Numbered from the stretch's first letter, positions 29,825-40,330 are shown. The stretch: DNA of 64,000 nucleotides from Acanthosepion esculentum (GCA_964036315.1 OZ038488.1:68491842-68555841); one strand, 5' to 3'. Program-made: numbers and translations. The notes: generated by a model from the sequence alone, not told the origin.

Positions 29825-30195
29825 CTAACCTTTTAACTTTCTTTCCTGGAGTAACAAGATGCTCACAGGTTTCACATAGGACTTCATTTTTAAATCTTTT
29901 TTCACTGCTCTTTTGACTGTCATAACTGAATGTCTCTCACATGACAAACGTCTTATGGATGGAGTTGGATCTTTTCTAATTGATCTCTTTAACACTAAGT
30001 TGAAATGATGATCCTTCTTCCTGTTGGGATCACCTGATCCAGTTTTCCTCTTAACTGTTCCCTCTTTTTTAAACTTATTCACCGTTCTCTTGGTGGTCCT
30101 TGAATGGATTTGAAGATGGAAGCCAGAGTATGAATGTTGGTACCATTACTAAGGCCTGAATGATGTTTTTCTTCTCAACATTGCTCATTTGGGAA
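29825..30195 (-). pseudogene. Tc1/mariner-like transposase N-terminal domain
   Basis: An 85-codon frame reads VKRKTGSGDPNRKKDHHFNL, VLKRSIRKDPTPSIRRLSCE, then VKRAVKKDLKMKSYVKP. The pattern EEGTV.RK.GSG....K, I..DPT.SIR.L..E...S..TV.RAVK.DL..KSYV is the paired HTH region of Tc1/mariner-type transposases. Upstream to 30195 a start-like MSNVEKKNIIQALV is visible in a shifted frame. The DDE part is missing, and a TA array follows 30 bases downstream. Confidence 0.75.
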
Positions 30196-30589
30196 AACAG
30201 TGGGGCTGACACAAAATGATTTTAACCTATTCTCTTTCTAGTTGAATAACTCAAAGGATTGTTCAGTGATTCTTACGATAAATGGTCTCAAGATAGCTAA
30301 ACGTCTTATCTAAAAGTTTAAAAGAAATTCAATTAGTTTAGTGTTTTAGATATTAAACATTTTGTGGGATGGACAATTATCCCATGCTGTTACATGATTT
30401 GGACAATTTTGCAGTTACACTCAGTAGATGTGTTCGTTTATATTATTACTTAAAGTTATTTTTAGTGGAATGGACAATTATGCTGTTATACTATTTGGAC
30501 AATATACCCAGTACGCATATAACAGCAAAATTTCATGGTAGTTATTCTAATGAACTTTTCCACTGGTACCTAGACCTTATGACTTTTAG
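30196..30589. other. Short local repeat GGACAATTATGCTGTTA
   Basis: The phrase GGACAATT(A/T)T(C/G)C..TGTTACA recurs at 30370, 30401 and 30472. It looks like a diverged tandem of about 35-100 bases. No gene. Confidence 0.4.
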
Positions 30590-30910
30590 TGCAGTTCTAT
30601 ATTAGCAGCAAGGTCTCATCATTTTACAGTTGAAATGGCTAGATGTAACAGTCAGTTCTATATTAACAGTGTCTTCTATCGCACTTCTCGCATTTGGCAC
30701 TCACTTCCGGTTTCTCGCTCCCCAATCAAATTTGATCTTCAAAAATTTACATGCAATGTCAATCGTTTCCTTCTGTCTTTTTAATTGTTATTCTTTTATT
30801 GTCCTTTCTCCTTAATACTAGTTTTTCTCATATTATCTAACACTGAGCAGCACCCTTGCGTCCTAGCGGCTTCATTGGTTTCATTGAGGTGAATGATTAA
30901 ATAAACAAGA
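30590..30910 (+). pseudogene. LINE-C C-terminal region and 3' end
   Basis: Reads ILAARSHHFTVEMARCNSQF, YINSVFYRTSRIWHSLPVSR and KFDLQKFTCNVNRFLLSF, the CR1-like C-terminus (RTSR.WNSLP, F...VNR.L), followed by a UTR to GAGGTGAATGATTAAATAAA at 30890-30910. The frame is almost intact across about 75 residues. Confidence 0.88.
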
Positions 30911-31019
30911 TATTTTGGATTTACATATTCATTTGCATTTTATTTAGCCTGCCCCCAGATTTAGCCAATTGTGACCTGCATGTTATTTTCGCTCGACTGA
31001 ATTTGAAGTCGTCTACTTG

Positions 31020-31350
31020 CTTCAGCTTATTTCGGTCTAATGTGATTTTTTTACTCTTTGTTTGATTTTATAATATCTAGTAGTTACTTTAAATTTACTT
31101 TTAATCCTGCCGCTTCTGCTGCAACCGCGAGTCAGAGAAGAAGTTCTGCATGTTTTAAGTATTTCGGAATTAATGCAATATCGTCTGCAAAGTCGGTCAT
31201 GTATGCAACCGTTGGCGGGTGCTGTGACTTGTTAGGATGAAGCCAATATGTGTTACTCTTGGAGTGCATAGACCAGAGGATATGTCGACCAAGAATAGTG
31301 TATCGTCTTGGAGAACACCTGCCAGTATTTTTAAGAATTCCGTATCTCAA
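31020..31350 (-). pseudogene. RTE-like RT palm fragment with FADD
   Basis: A 72-codon frame (31132-31350) ends TVAYMTDFADDIALIPKYLK then HAELLL, and in a shifted frame continues LAVAAEAAGLKVNLK. FADDIALI is the RT catalytic motif C with both aspartates present. The following L.......A...GL..N..K is the expected downstream helix. Only the palm-thumb border is left. Confidence 0.8.
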
Positions 31351-31399
31351 CGCTAAATATGCAAATAGCTATATAACGATATTTTTAATATCTACAAGA

Positions 31400-31470
31400 A
31401 TAAAAGTGTGCGTATGTGCGTGCGTGCGTGTATGTGTGTTTGTGCGTGTATGTGAGCGCATGCGTGTGAG
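31400..31470. repeat. GT-rich low-complexity tract
   Basis: GTGTGCG/TGTATGTG repeats of about 65 bases. Confidence 0.8.
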
Positions 31471-31807
31471 AAACGTGAGAGAGAGAACATTGAATAAAAT
31501 CCTAAATCTGTGAAAAACGTTCCAAGTTTTAATGGAAGTTGCCTGCATATCAACGAGATGAAACGTACGTGGAAGTTTGTTTTTGTGTTCTTTTTTTTTT
31601 TCACAGTGTTTTTCTTTTTCTCTTGTATGCGTGTATGTGTGTAACGGGGGCAAGGGCGATAATTGCAATGAAATTGAATAAATTTCATGCCTACGCCTGG
31701 ATCAGTCGAAGAAAAAGACAATAAAAAAGAAAACTTTGGACAGTTTCGAATACAGAAAAAATTGAATAAAAATCTCAAATATCAGTACCTTGTCTGTCAT
31801 CTTTAAT

Positions 31808-31810
31808 GAA

Positions 31811-31870
<60 letters not shown>
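31808..31870. repeat. (AC)n-(TA)n microsatellite
   Basis: About 22 bases of AC and 40 of TA. Confidence 0.96.
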
Positions 31871-31873
<3 letters not shown>

Positions 31874-31944
31874 GTTGGGTTTATGCGAGTTTTTTACCCT
31901 GGTTTTCACACTATTTGCGATCGTCAGACAAACTGATTAATTTT

Positions 31945-31948
<4 letters not shown>

Positions 31949-32010
<62 letters not shown>
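31949..32010. repeat. (TA)n array
   Basis: About 62 bases of TA, 45 bases from the 3' end of a SINE1 copy. Confidence 0.96.
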
Positions 32011-32013
<3 letters not shown>

Positions 32014-32054
32014 TCATATGCAAACATAAACAAAGTAATTTTCTAATGAAGTAG

Positions 32055-32300
32055 TGGATTTTTTATTTATAAATCCGATAGATTTTTATCAGTTTAAATG
32101 TTATTTTTAGTGGATGCCCATATTTGAGTAAACGCTCTGTTTATTTATTAAACTACATATTTATTTTTTTATCGTCTACTAGACTGAATATTCAAGAAAT
32201 TTTATTAAAGAAAAACACGCGCTTCGGGTATGTGTCGCTCTGGGCAGAGGCATCTGCTGTTAGATCCGATGTGCTTTAACCGCCTCTGCCACGAAGAAGC
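32055..32300 (-). mobile_element. SINE1 copy, nearly full
   Basis: Minus strand: head CTTCGTGGCAGAGGCGGTTA (A-box-like), then AATATTCAGTCTAGTAGACG, ATAAACAGAGCGTTTACTCA and CACTAAAAATAACATTTAAA. The last three blocks are the SINE1 body and tail shared by all copies. The B box is weak here. Confidence 0.78.
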
Positions 32301-32539
32301 TTTGCCGATGAAGCAATGTCCGAACAGTGCCTTTAACCTTTAGCACTCTGTATTATTAATATTATTTCGCTGTCCACTGCGTTCTTTTTCAAAGCCTCTC
32401 AATTGCAGTAAAATTATTGTTAATTTCACTCAAAATTGTTTTCAGTTGCCATAGCAGGATATGAAAACACAACTATGAAATTTAAACAAACTACTTTTCA
32501 GGTTACCTTCAATGGCGGAATAAAAGTATTGTACAGCAA
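32301..32539. other. No gene seen
   Basis: AT-rich spacer. Confidence 0.5.
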
Positions 32540-33342
32540 ATGAAGTTTCATACAGAGTGATAAAGATTAATGACAAGTTGTATACTGGCTTGAATAGTCA
32601 TATAGATTCCCACGGCAGAAACATTCTAAGGCAAGCTGTAACCAGGTATAACACCATAACTATTTACTCCTGCCTCAGTAGCGAATCCAGTATCGCTGAC
32701 AAAACTAACCTGGCCGTTAGTCTCGAAAGGGACCTCCAATCTGCTGTTGACTGGGGCAAGGAATGGCTGGTAAAGCTTAATGCCTCAAAAAACAAAACTA
32801 CTCACTTTTACCCAACACAGAGAACCATCCCTGCCTCCCATTAGAATGACTAATACTCAACTCCACGGGAGCACCTCTTTGCGACTGCTTGGTCTCATAC
32901 TGTCCGCTGACCTGAGATGGAACAAATATATTGAATCAATAGCTTCATCTATCGCAAAGAAAGTTGGTTCTCTGTATCGCGCCAGAAAGTTTTTTTCGCC
33001 CGACTCTATTCTTCAAATCTATAAATCAACCATTCTCCCTTGCATGGAATACTGCTGCCATATATGGCCTGTAGCCTCCGGCTGTTCGTCTCAAGGTCCT
33101 CGACAAAATCCAGAGACGGATATGCAATGTGATTGGTCCTGATCTAGTATCTCATCTACAGTCGCTCTCTCACAAACGTGCTGTTGCTTCCCTCTGTCTT
33201 TTCTAAAAATACTTTCATCGTAACTGCTCCGACGAGCTAATTTCGCTGGTTCCCAAAGTGCATGAATTTAAGCGTGTTACTAGGTTGACATCACGGTCCC
33301 ACCCTTTCACTGTCGAAACGGTTAAATATAGCGGTCTCTTCT
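32540..33342 (+). pseudogene. LINE-C RT (CR1-like), 5' part of split copy
   Basis: Two overlapping frames cover DSHGRNILRQAVTRYNTITI, YSCLSSESSIADKTNLAVSL, ERDLQSAVDWGKEWLVKLNA then SLRLLGLILSADLRWNKYIE, SIASSIAKKVGSLYRARKFF and ILPCMEYCCHIWPVASG. Further on DNA reads KIQRRICNVIGPDLVSHLQS and HPFTVET. This is the RT thumb and connection of a CR1/jockey-type LINE. One frameshift at about 32800 and others after 33090. It breaks at CTCTTCTACT, where an antisense LINE-C begins. Confidence 0.88.
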
Positions 33343-33811
33343 ACTTTTTTTTTTTTTAATCATATCACCCCAAGCAAGGCCGGAGGTCACTATCACGCAA
33401 GGGGTTAAAGAATGGTTGGAGGAAGAGCAGATAGGAGTGGCAAGGGAGGGGATGTGAAGAAAGAGAAAGACAGTGGGTCGATCAAGGCAAGGGGGCCACA
33501 AAATATCCGGAACGAGAGCAGATAGGAATGAGAAATGAAAGGATGTGGAAAAGGGAAGTGTATAGATCAAGTCAACTGGAGATGTCGATTGACGCTACAC
33601 TTAAACCGTTGGAGATTGTATTTGTCAGGGAAACAGTAATAGGGAAGGGAGTTCCATAGGCGAGATGTGCGAGACATGAAGCTATTGGAGTAGAAGAGAC
33701 GTCTACATCTAACAGTTTCCACGGTGTAGGGGTGGGAGCGGGATGCCAGCCTGGTGGGGCGTTTAAATTCACGAGGCCTGGGGACAAGCGAACGCAACTC
33801 CTCAGAGCAAT
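33343..33811 (-). pseudogene. LINE-C 3' end inserted antisense in LINE-C
   Basis: An 85-codon minus-strand frame reads NCSEELRSLVPRPREFKRPT, RLASRSHPYTVETVRCRRLF, YSNSFMSRTSRLWNSLPYYC and LQRFKCSVNRHLQLT, uninterrupted to a stop, then a UTR ending GGGGTGATATGATTAAAAAA and a poly(A) run. 5'-truncated at about 33811. Its intact frame and poly(A) suggest it is younger than its host copy. Confidence 0.88.
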
Positions 33812-34045
33812 TACCGTCTCGCACTTCCCGAATGTGGAACTCCCTTCCTCTTACTTGCTTCTCTGATAGCTATAATCTGCCAAATATTCAAATGCAATGT
33901 CAATCGACATCTCCAGATGCCTTGATCTATTCCTCGTCCTTACCTTCGTCCTTTCTTCAATCACACCTCTTTACCCTGTCTGTAACCATTTGCGTGCTAG
34001 TGGCTCTCCAGCCTTACTTGGGGTGAAATGTTTTTTTTTAAAAAG
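33812..34045 (+). pseudogene. LINE-C, 3' part of split copy
   Basis: Resumes with SRTSRMWNSLPLTCFSDSYN then a shifted CNVNRHL-type block, and ends with ACTTGGGGTGAAATG plus T/A-rich bases at 34018-34045. With 32540-33342 it forms one element interrupted by the antisense copy. Confidence 0.85.
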
Positions 34046-34235
34046 ATGTTTTAAGTCAAAGGTATTTATTCATGCATATTCGTACTGACAAAAAAGCTCC
34101 ACGGAATACAAAGAAAAAAGTTAAAGAAACTACCGTAGAAACCTGTGCTCTACACTCATGAATTTGACATTAATAATAGAATCTCCTTCTTCGATGATTA
34201 ATTAGACTCTAATAGTTACAATTTTTGTACTTCAT

Positions 34236-34240
<5 letters not shown>

Positions 34241-34304
<64 letters not shown>
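34241..34304. repeat. (TA)n array
   Basis: About 64 bases of TA. Confidence 0.97.
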
Positions 34305-34311
<7 letters not shown>

Positions 34312-34659
34312 CTGTGTAAAATCCTGTCTTCTTAATTACAAATGTGAATGTTCTGAAAGATGAAAGATATAAAATAGTTGTTATAAAAACATGGTTAACC
34401 GAGCGAAAACGGTTTCTTATTTTACAAACAATTGAGCAACATGAAAAAAAAAAACATTTATCAACAATAATTTTTCCAACCACGTCGTTGACAAGCAAAT
34501 AAATTTAGCTTTAATTTAAAGAAGTTTAGAAAGAGTAACACAAACATCTTCATATAAACAAAAATAAAAATATCATTAAGTTAGTCTATTGAGACCAGAT
34601 GTGCCGTAACTAAAAAGATGAAAAAGTCATAAAAATATAATTCGTCGGCACATAACACT

Positions 34660-34663
<4 letters not shown>
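34305..34663. other. No gene seen
   Basis: AT-rich, unassigned. Confidence 0.5.

Positions 34664-34696
<33 letters not shown>
34664..34696. repeat. (TA)n array
   Basis: About 33 bases of TA followed by a short CA run. Confidence 0.93.
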
Positions 34697-34697
<1 letters not shown>

Positions 34698-34959
34698 GCA
34701 CACACATTTTCGAGCGTTATTATTGTGAATGCTGGTATGTGAAGTAGAGGTCTCATTTTCATTTTAAACAATGTGTCGTACGTCTATCGGCCTGCGTATT
34801 CGATAAATCTCAATAAAGAGAATGCATATTTCAAACAAGAGTATCGACTATAATAACATTTGAAGGAAGTAAGATAAACGTCGTTTTAATATATATATAT
34901 ATATAGCCATCCACAAACAGACTGTTTCGCTGTATCACAGCTCTTCAATGTGGCTAGAC

Positions 34960-35065
34960 ATACGATTGTTTCAAGCCGGGATCGAAACCCGACAGATATA
35001 TATATGTCTAATATAAATGTCTAATTTGTCACAGATCCTACCCCTAGGCTATCGTTGCACGTCAA
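34960..35065 (-). mobile_element. tRNA-derived unit with internal TA expansion
   Basis: Minus strand: ATAGCCTAGGGGTAGGATC (A box) and, beyond a TA/ACATTTAT-rich insert where the anticodon arm should be, GGGTTTCGATCCCGGC (B box). The insert spreads the two boxes apart. Confidence 0.62.
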
Positions 35066-35499
35066 AGAGAAAGGGAAATTTTAACGTTTTCTATACGAAA
35101 TACGCCAGTGGACAGGAGAGCTCAATTGATCGTTGAAGAGCAATGTGGTATGTATATTAAGGTTATGTCTCTTTGACTTTTGTAAAATAATTGATTTCCT
35201 GTATTATAATTCGATGAACTTTTGTTAAAAGATAATGAAGAAGGATTTAGTTCAGTTTATTTTTTTAAAATGTCAGACCCAAGACGAAATTTTTTAAAAA
35301 TCGTATATAAGTATAATAATAATATGACTTTCTGGAGTCTTCTAAAACTTTATAGAACCTTCTAGAACTTGTTTTTGTTTACTTGTAAGTTTGTATATTA
35401 TGCTATAGGTATAAACTGTTAAATGCGTTAAAAATACGTAAGAACTATCCAGTTACATCGTTCATTCAATTAAGTGCCATACGTGATACACGCTTGGGA
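35066..35499. other. No gene seen
   Basis: AT-rich; a CTTCTAAAACTTTATAGAAC-type stretch at 35338-35370 is a short direct repeat (TTCTAGAAC/TTATAGAAC). Confidence 0.45.
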
Positions 35500-35680
35500 G
35501 ATCATGTATCGAAAGATACATGACTGACGAGGTAGATTTTTACCGCAGTAGGTTGCCAGTTTTTCTGAGGTACACTGGTTGCCAACCAAGACTAAAAACC
35601 CAATTTGTCCTGCTATTCAATCCATATCTGGGGGAAGAAGAGATGGATTCATACCTTTCCCTAGGGGATTTGTGCGCAAG
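35500..35680. repeat. Dispersed repeat shared with 60610-60810 (opposite strand)
   Basis: GATACATGACTGACGAGGTA, GATTTTTACCGCAGTAGGTT and GCCA match the complement at 60740-60800, and a second stretch (CCTGCTATTCAATCCATATC, TGGGGGAAGA) matches loosely further on. A perfect hairpin CATGTATC-GAAA-GATACATG lies at 35503-35522. Confidence 0.7.
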
Positions 35681-36000
35681 TGAAGCAAATTCAAAAATAA
35701 AGCTTTTGAAATATTTTGATTTTTGGCCTTATGGTAAAAACGAATTTTTGAGTTTGAGGTGACCTTTTTCAAGAACTGAAACAAAATACATACGTTTTTC
35801 ATTCCGTTTGAACAAAAGGTCATTGATTTGTGACATAGGAACATAGGGTTACAAAAAAGGCATAACCCCAATATATATGTGTATCTGTGTGTTTGTGTGC
35901 GTGTTTGTATACACACATCCAAGCACACATCAAATATATGTATGGTAAACAATATAAAAATATACTTAGTTTTTGGCTGTTTTTGTAGCTTCAGTTTCAT

Positions 36001-36005
<5 letters not shown>

Positions 36006-36078
<73 letters not shown>
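36006..36078. repeat. (TA)n array
   Basis: About 73 bases of TA. Confidence 0.97.
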
Positions 36079-36079
<1 letters not shown>

Positions 36080-36081
<2 letters not shown>

Positions 36082-36200
36082 TTGAAATCAAATATAGATC
36101 AAATATGGATTGGGATACGACGAAATAAAAGGCTAAGAACAAATGGGAAACGTTTATAAATTTAACGTTTCGCTTTTATTAAAGCTTCATCAGAAAATGA
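36080..36200 (-). repeat. TA-bounded dispersed repeat with hammerhead-like core
   Basis: Shares GGAAACGTTTAT.AAT.TAAC, TTTTATTAAAGCTTCA and CAGA.AATGA.ATATG with 40200-40330. The minus strand has CTGATGA, a 5-bp stem GCTTT/AAAGC with loop AATA, then GAAA and a CGTT/AACG stem. TA arrays lie on both sides (36006 and 36424). Confidence 0.7.
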
Positions 36201-36421
36201 AATATGAAGGAGGAAAGAAAATGCTGGTATTTTTATATTTCTGTGTTGTTTGATTTTCAGATCTCAGACCACCCGATAATTGCGTGAGAATGCATAAAAC
36301 GTTTAGTTGTGGTCGGCCACGGTTCACCGAGAATTTATTTAGAAATATTAAATCTCTGCCAATTAATAAGACATTCAATTTTCTTTCTCCGGTTTGTAGC
36401 AGATTCACAGTTGTTTATTTC

Positions 36422-36423
<2 letters not shown>
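36201..36423. other. No gene seen
   Basis: Unassigned sequence between two TA arrays, possibly the interior of the same repeat as 36080-36200. Confidence 0.45.

Positions 36424-36498
<75 letters not shown>
36424..36498. repeat. (TA)n array
   Basis: About 75 bases of TA. Confidence 0.97.
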
Positions 36499-36501
<3 letters not shown>

Positions 36502-36930
36502 TAAGATATATTTAGGCACAATTTATTCATCCAAACAAGTTTGAGCGCTATTCTTAACACATTATTCGAAGATTGGAAAAATATAATAAAAAATTAAACT
36601 TGTTTGGAGACAACAGTATATATCTGGAAAACCGGAAGTCAAAATGACTACAATTGAGAGAAAAGATGAAAAAGAAAATAAAGGTAAAAAAAAATAAACA
36701 AGGATTGTGTGTAAAGTGAAACAAAACGACGAAAAAATATAGCCACGGCATTCTATACATACGCACATACGTGCAGACGGTTGCATAGGCGCACGAGCGA
36801 AAACACACAGGCACACAACAATATGAAAAAAACTTGCACCAATGGAAAGTGCATATAAAAAAATCGATAAGTATAACTACTGAATTGCTAATACCCACTG
36901 ACGAGTTGATGGTGTAATTCCCGGAGGCTC

Positions 36931-36932
<2 letters not shown>
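36499..36932. other. No gene seen
   Basis: AT-rich; the 114- and 84-codon minus frames here are Phe-rich low-complexity readings of A-rich DNA. Confidence 0.5.
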
Positions 36933-36964
<32 letters not shown>

Positions 36965-36995
36965 GAGAGAGAGAGAAAAAGAAAGAGAGAGAGAG
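36933..36995. repeat. (GA)n microsatellite
   Basis: About 60 bases of GA with few changes. Confidence 0.95.
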
Positions 36996-37173
36996 TAAAA
37001 TTCCAGACATAACTAAAAATATAGCTTAAAAAGGACAATATGAATAAAAACAAAAGGAAAACCTATCTTAGCCGACGAGTTTTGTCTTCAGATGGACTTG
37101 ATCAAAGCAAACTAATTTGCATTGGCAAATTTCATTAGAGGACGATACGCACCGGTTAAGTTTTCCTTTTGTC

Positions 37174-37257
37174 TTCACATACACACGCACACACATGCAC
37201 ACACAGACACAGACACACACACACACACACACACACATACACACACACACACACACT
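37174..37257. repeat. (CA)n microsatellite
   Basis: About 80 bases of CA with scattered CG/CT variants. Confidence 0.95.
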
Positions 37258-38057
37258 CATATATAGTTTAAATTTTGATTTGTTTATCGGGGGTGTAGAA
37301 ATAGGTCGTATATACATATATAGGGAGAGACAGTGTCGTCATAGGTATCAACATTGCGTGATGACAGTCAGTTTCACACCTCAGTACGAGTTCAACGTAA
37401 AAGCACTGTTCACCGTTGTTCATTACGATGTGCCAGTATAATCGCTGTTTCTCCAAATTTACCAGTTGCATTACACTGTAAAAAATGTGTACATTGATAT
37501 TTGCACAAACCCCTTCCCCAATCCATATGTATATATTTTCGAATATGCTTCTTCTTAGCAAAGCTTGAAGCAGAACAATAGATATAAATGACTGCATGCC
37601 ATTATTTTTCTCTTCTTATTGAATAATGTATTTTGGCCTTTGTACGTTGCGATAGCGAACATTTCTTTCTGGAATAATTTACAGTTATTTTATTCCGCTT
37701 TGTAGTTCATAGTTTCTTTCAATACCTTCCAATCAATTATGGGAAAGACTTTATTCTTTTCGTTCTTTTTTTTTCAAGTTCTATGCCTATTTCGAATAGG
37801 CAGCGCGGTTTTAATATCGAATATTTAATAATTAAAATTTTAATTTAATTTTTGAATAGGCAGGGATATTTTAATATTTATATGTCTCTACTGACATTTC
37901 TTGGTTATAAAATCGCTGCTTGAATGGTCTCTCCGCTGAACCAAATGTAGATCGCCTTATAAACAACATTATTTATTAAACAGTTTCCATTGACAGGGCA
38001 CAAATATGGATTTGGACAATTACATATTGCATACTGGATTCTTGGTTTCGAATCTTC
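37258..38057. other. No gene seen
   Basis: A word TCGAATAGGCAG..(C/A)GG(T/A)TTTTAATAT occurs twice (37792-37825 and 37852-37880), otherwise unassigned AT-rich DNA. Confidence 0.45.
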
Positions 38058-38065
38058 TAATTCTT

Positions 38066-38145
<80 letters not shown>

Positions 38146-38151
38146 TACTAT
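38058..38151. repeat. (TTC)n-(TTA)n microsatellite
   Basis: About 36 bases of TTC and 54 of TTA. Confidence 0.96.
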
Positions 38152-38717
38152 GAAAAGATTGCCAATGCATAGCATGCAACTATCTTAAAAGCAACAACAA
38201 GAGTAAGTAGCTTAGTTCTTGAAGTCACTGTTCATGTCTTGGTTATTTCATTTAAGCAAACGATGCTGAAGCTGCCTATTTTATTCAATGAATACCATTT
38301 GCACTGCTAACGTAGTTAGTTTTAATCTTGTTTGTGTTGATCGTGAAGATGATGGTACCTGACTATTTGGCCACCTATCGCAGACGGTTGACAACTATTA
38401 TCATGCTCGTCTCGCAGATCACTTCGCTGGGATAATAGGTTCGATAATCAACGGCTGCCCCCCACCCCACATGTGTTAAGAAGATCACAGTGCGTAAATT
38501 TGATGAGATATATTCCTACGCCAGATGTTTCTTCCCACTCGCGTGTCAGTCCTTTTGTATTTCTAAAAAAAGCTTTCACCTACAGGCCCATCGGATATTA
38601 TCTTTCGAAGGATCTCTGGTTTTCACAATGCCTATTATGCCTTTTTAATTTACTGTCCAGACAACTAAAGCAGTATGGTTTTCCCAGAAAGCGATTTTCA
38701 GCAGTAAATACAACGCA
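38152..38717. other. No gene seen
   Basis: A 151-codon plus frame (38473-38928) is half microsatellite; the unique half has no recognised motif. Confidence 0.5.
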
Positions 38718-38882
<165 letters not shown>

Positions 38883-39157
38883 AGAATATAAAGGTAGTTG
38901 GTCAGACCGGAGTCAGTCCAAAGGATAGATAATTTAATTTAAGAAAAAGCTCAAAGCACAATTCTAAAAATTGAATGTGTAGATCTGATAATAATATTGT
39001 TAAAAGTTTGAAAAATTCACCATTAACACGATCCGGGTTTCAAGTTGTATCATAAATAACTTCCATTTTTGTTTATCAAATTTATTCTTAAAATAATTGA
39101 GTCAATTTACATTTTATTCAGTTATATATTAACTATTACTTGCAATGATCTGCTGTA

Positions 39158-39158
39158 C

Positions 39159-39227
<69 letters not shown>
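39158..39227. repeat. (TA)n array
   Basis: About 70 bases of TA with one C. Confidence 0.96.
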
Positions 39228-39229
<2 letters not shown>

Positions 39230-39313
39230 AATGTAAAAGAATGAAGAGTAAGATTTCAGCGTTCAAAACATTAATTTGAAACAGAAAAGTAGAGACGTAA
39301 TATTTATTCATTA

Positions 39314-39479
39314 TGCAGTGTTACATTAGAATATGCACATACCCACTACAAAACTGTACATCTTGTCGCATCGTGATTCCCCACCTGATGAAACGTTAAA
39401 AAAAAGTTTTCGTTTTTTTAACTTTCTAACAAGATGTGCAGTTTTGTAGTGGGTATGCGCATGTTCTAATGTAACACTG

Positions 39480-39481
<2 letters not shown>
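39314..39481. mobile_element. 168-bp foldback element
   Basis: Arms of 53 bases (39314-39366 and 39429-39481) pair with about four mismatches (shared core ACCCACTACAAAACTG). The loop holds a second hairpin GTTAAAAAAA/TTTTTTTAAC. It lies between two TA arrays, the right one starting at the arm end. Confidence 0.9.

Positions 39482-39567
<86 letters not shown>
39482..39567. repeat. (TA)n array
   Basis: About 86 bases of TA linking the foldback element to a SINE1 3' end. Confidence 0.97.
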
Positions 39568-39569
<2 letters not shown>

Positions 39570-39571
<2 letters not shown>

Positions 39572-39765
39572 CGTTATTTTTATAGATACAAATATTTAAG
39601 TAAATGCTCTGTTTATAATAAACAGTATTAACAACATTTATCGGCTTGAATGTCCGAGAAATTTCATGGAAAATATGTGCTCTCAGATAGGAATCGAACC
39701 TGTATCCTACATGGAACCGTCATATAGTCAGACGTGCTACACCATTTAGCTACAGAGGAATTAAA
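39570..39765 (-). mobile_element. SINE1 copy with clear A and B boxes
   Basis: Minus strand: CCTCTGTAGCTAAATGGTGT (A box TAGCTAAATGG) and, about 45 bases on, ACAGGTTCGATTCCTATC (B box GGTTCGATTCC). Then a body with TTTCTCGGACATTCAAGCCG and a tail CTATAAAAATAACGT that ends at the TA array. This is the reference SINE1 copy. Confidence 0.9.
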
Positions 39766-39916
39766 AAATTTTTTTCGACATCCATTTTATAATATATGAC
39801 GTCATTTGTTTACGTTAAAATACGCTTCGAGCAGATATGAGCGTTCGAGAGAAATCATGGGAAATTTGTAGTTTGACAGCAGTAATTCGACCCTGCTGAC
39901 CATATGCTATCAGGTT

Positions 39917-40075
39917 TTATGATGGTTCCGTGTAGGATACAGGTTCGATTCCTGTCGGAGGACATATTTTCTATGAAATTTCTCGGACATTCAGGCCAAT
40001 AAATGTTGTTAATGCTGTTTACTATAAATAGAGCATTTATTTAAATATTTGCATCTATAAAAATAACGTATAAAC
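39917..40075 (+). mobile_element. SINE1 copy, 5'-truncated, inverted partner
   Basis: ACAGGTTCGATTCCTGTCGG (B box) through TTTCTCGGACATTCAGGCCA to CTATAAAAATAACGTATA. It mirrors 39570-39726, forming 155-base inverted arms about 190 bases apart. The A-box half is missing. Confidence 0.88.
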
Positions 40076-40117
40076 AACAAATATATTAAAATAATTGTCG
40101 AACTTAGTCCATTTCAT

Positions 40118-40197
<80 letters not shown>
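40118..40197. repeat. (TA)n-(GA)n microsatellite
   Basis: About 28 bases of TA and 52 of GA. Confidence 0.97.
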
Positions 40198-40199
<2 letters not shown>

Positions 40200-40200
<1 letters not shown>

Positions 40201-40330
40201 AGGATCAAATATCCGACAAAATGATAAGTTAAAGGAAATACGACAAATAGGAAACGTTTATCAATCTAACATGTTTCACTTTTATTAAAGCTTCACCAGA
40301 GAATGAGATATGGAGAAAAAGAAATACTGA
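40200..40330 (-). repeat. Dispersed repeat related to 36080-36200
   Basis: Shares CGACAAATAGGAAACGTTTA-type sequence and TTTTATTAAAGCTTCACCAG. The hammerhead-like core is weaker here: CTGGTGA instead of CTGATGA, and the first stem pair is altered (AAAGT). Abuts the TA/GA array. Confidence 0.7.

Noticed and set aside
39570..39765. Functional tRNA gene
   Set aside because: A and B boxes are present, but the body and tail recur in seven other SINE1 copies.
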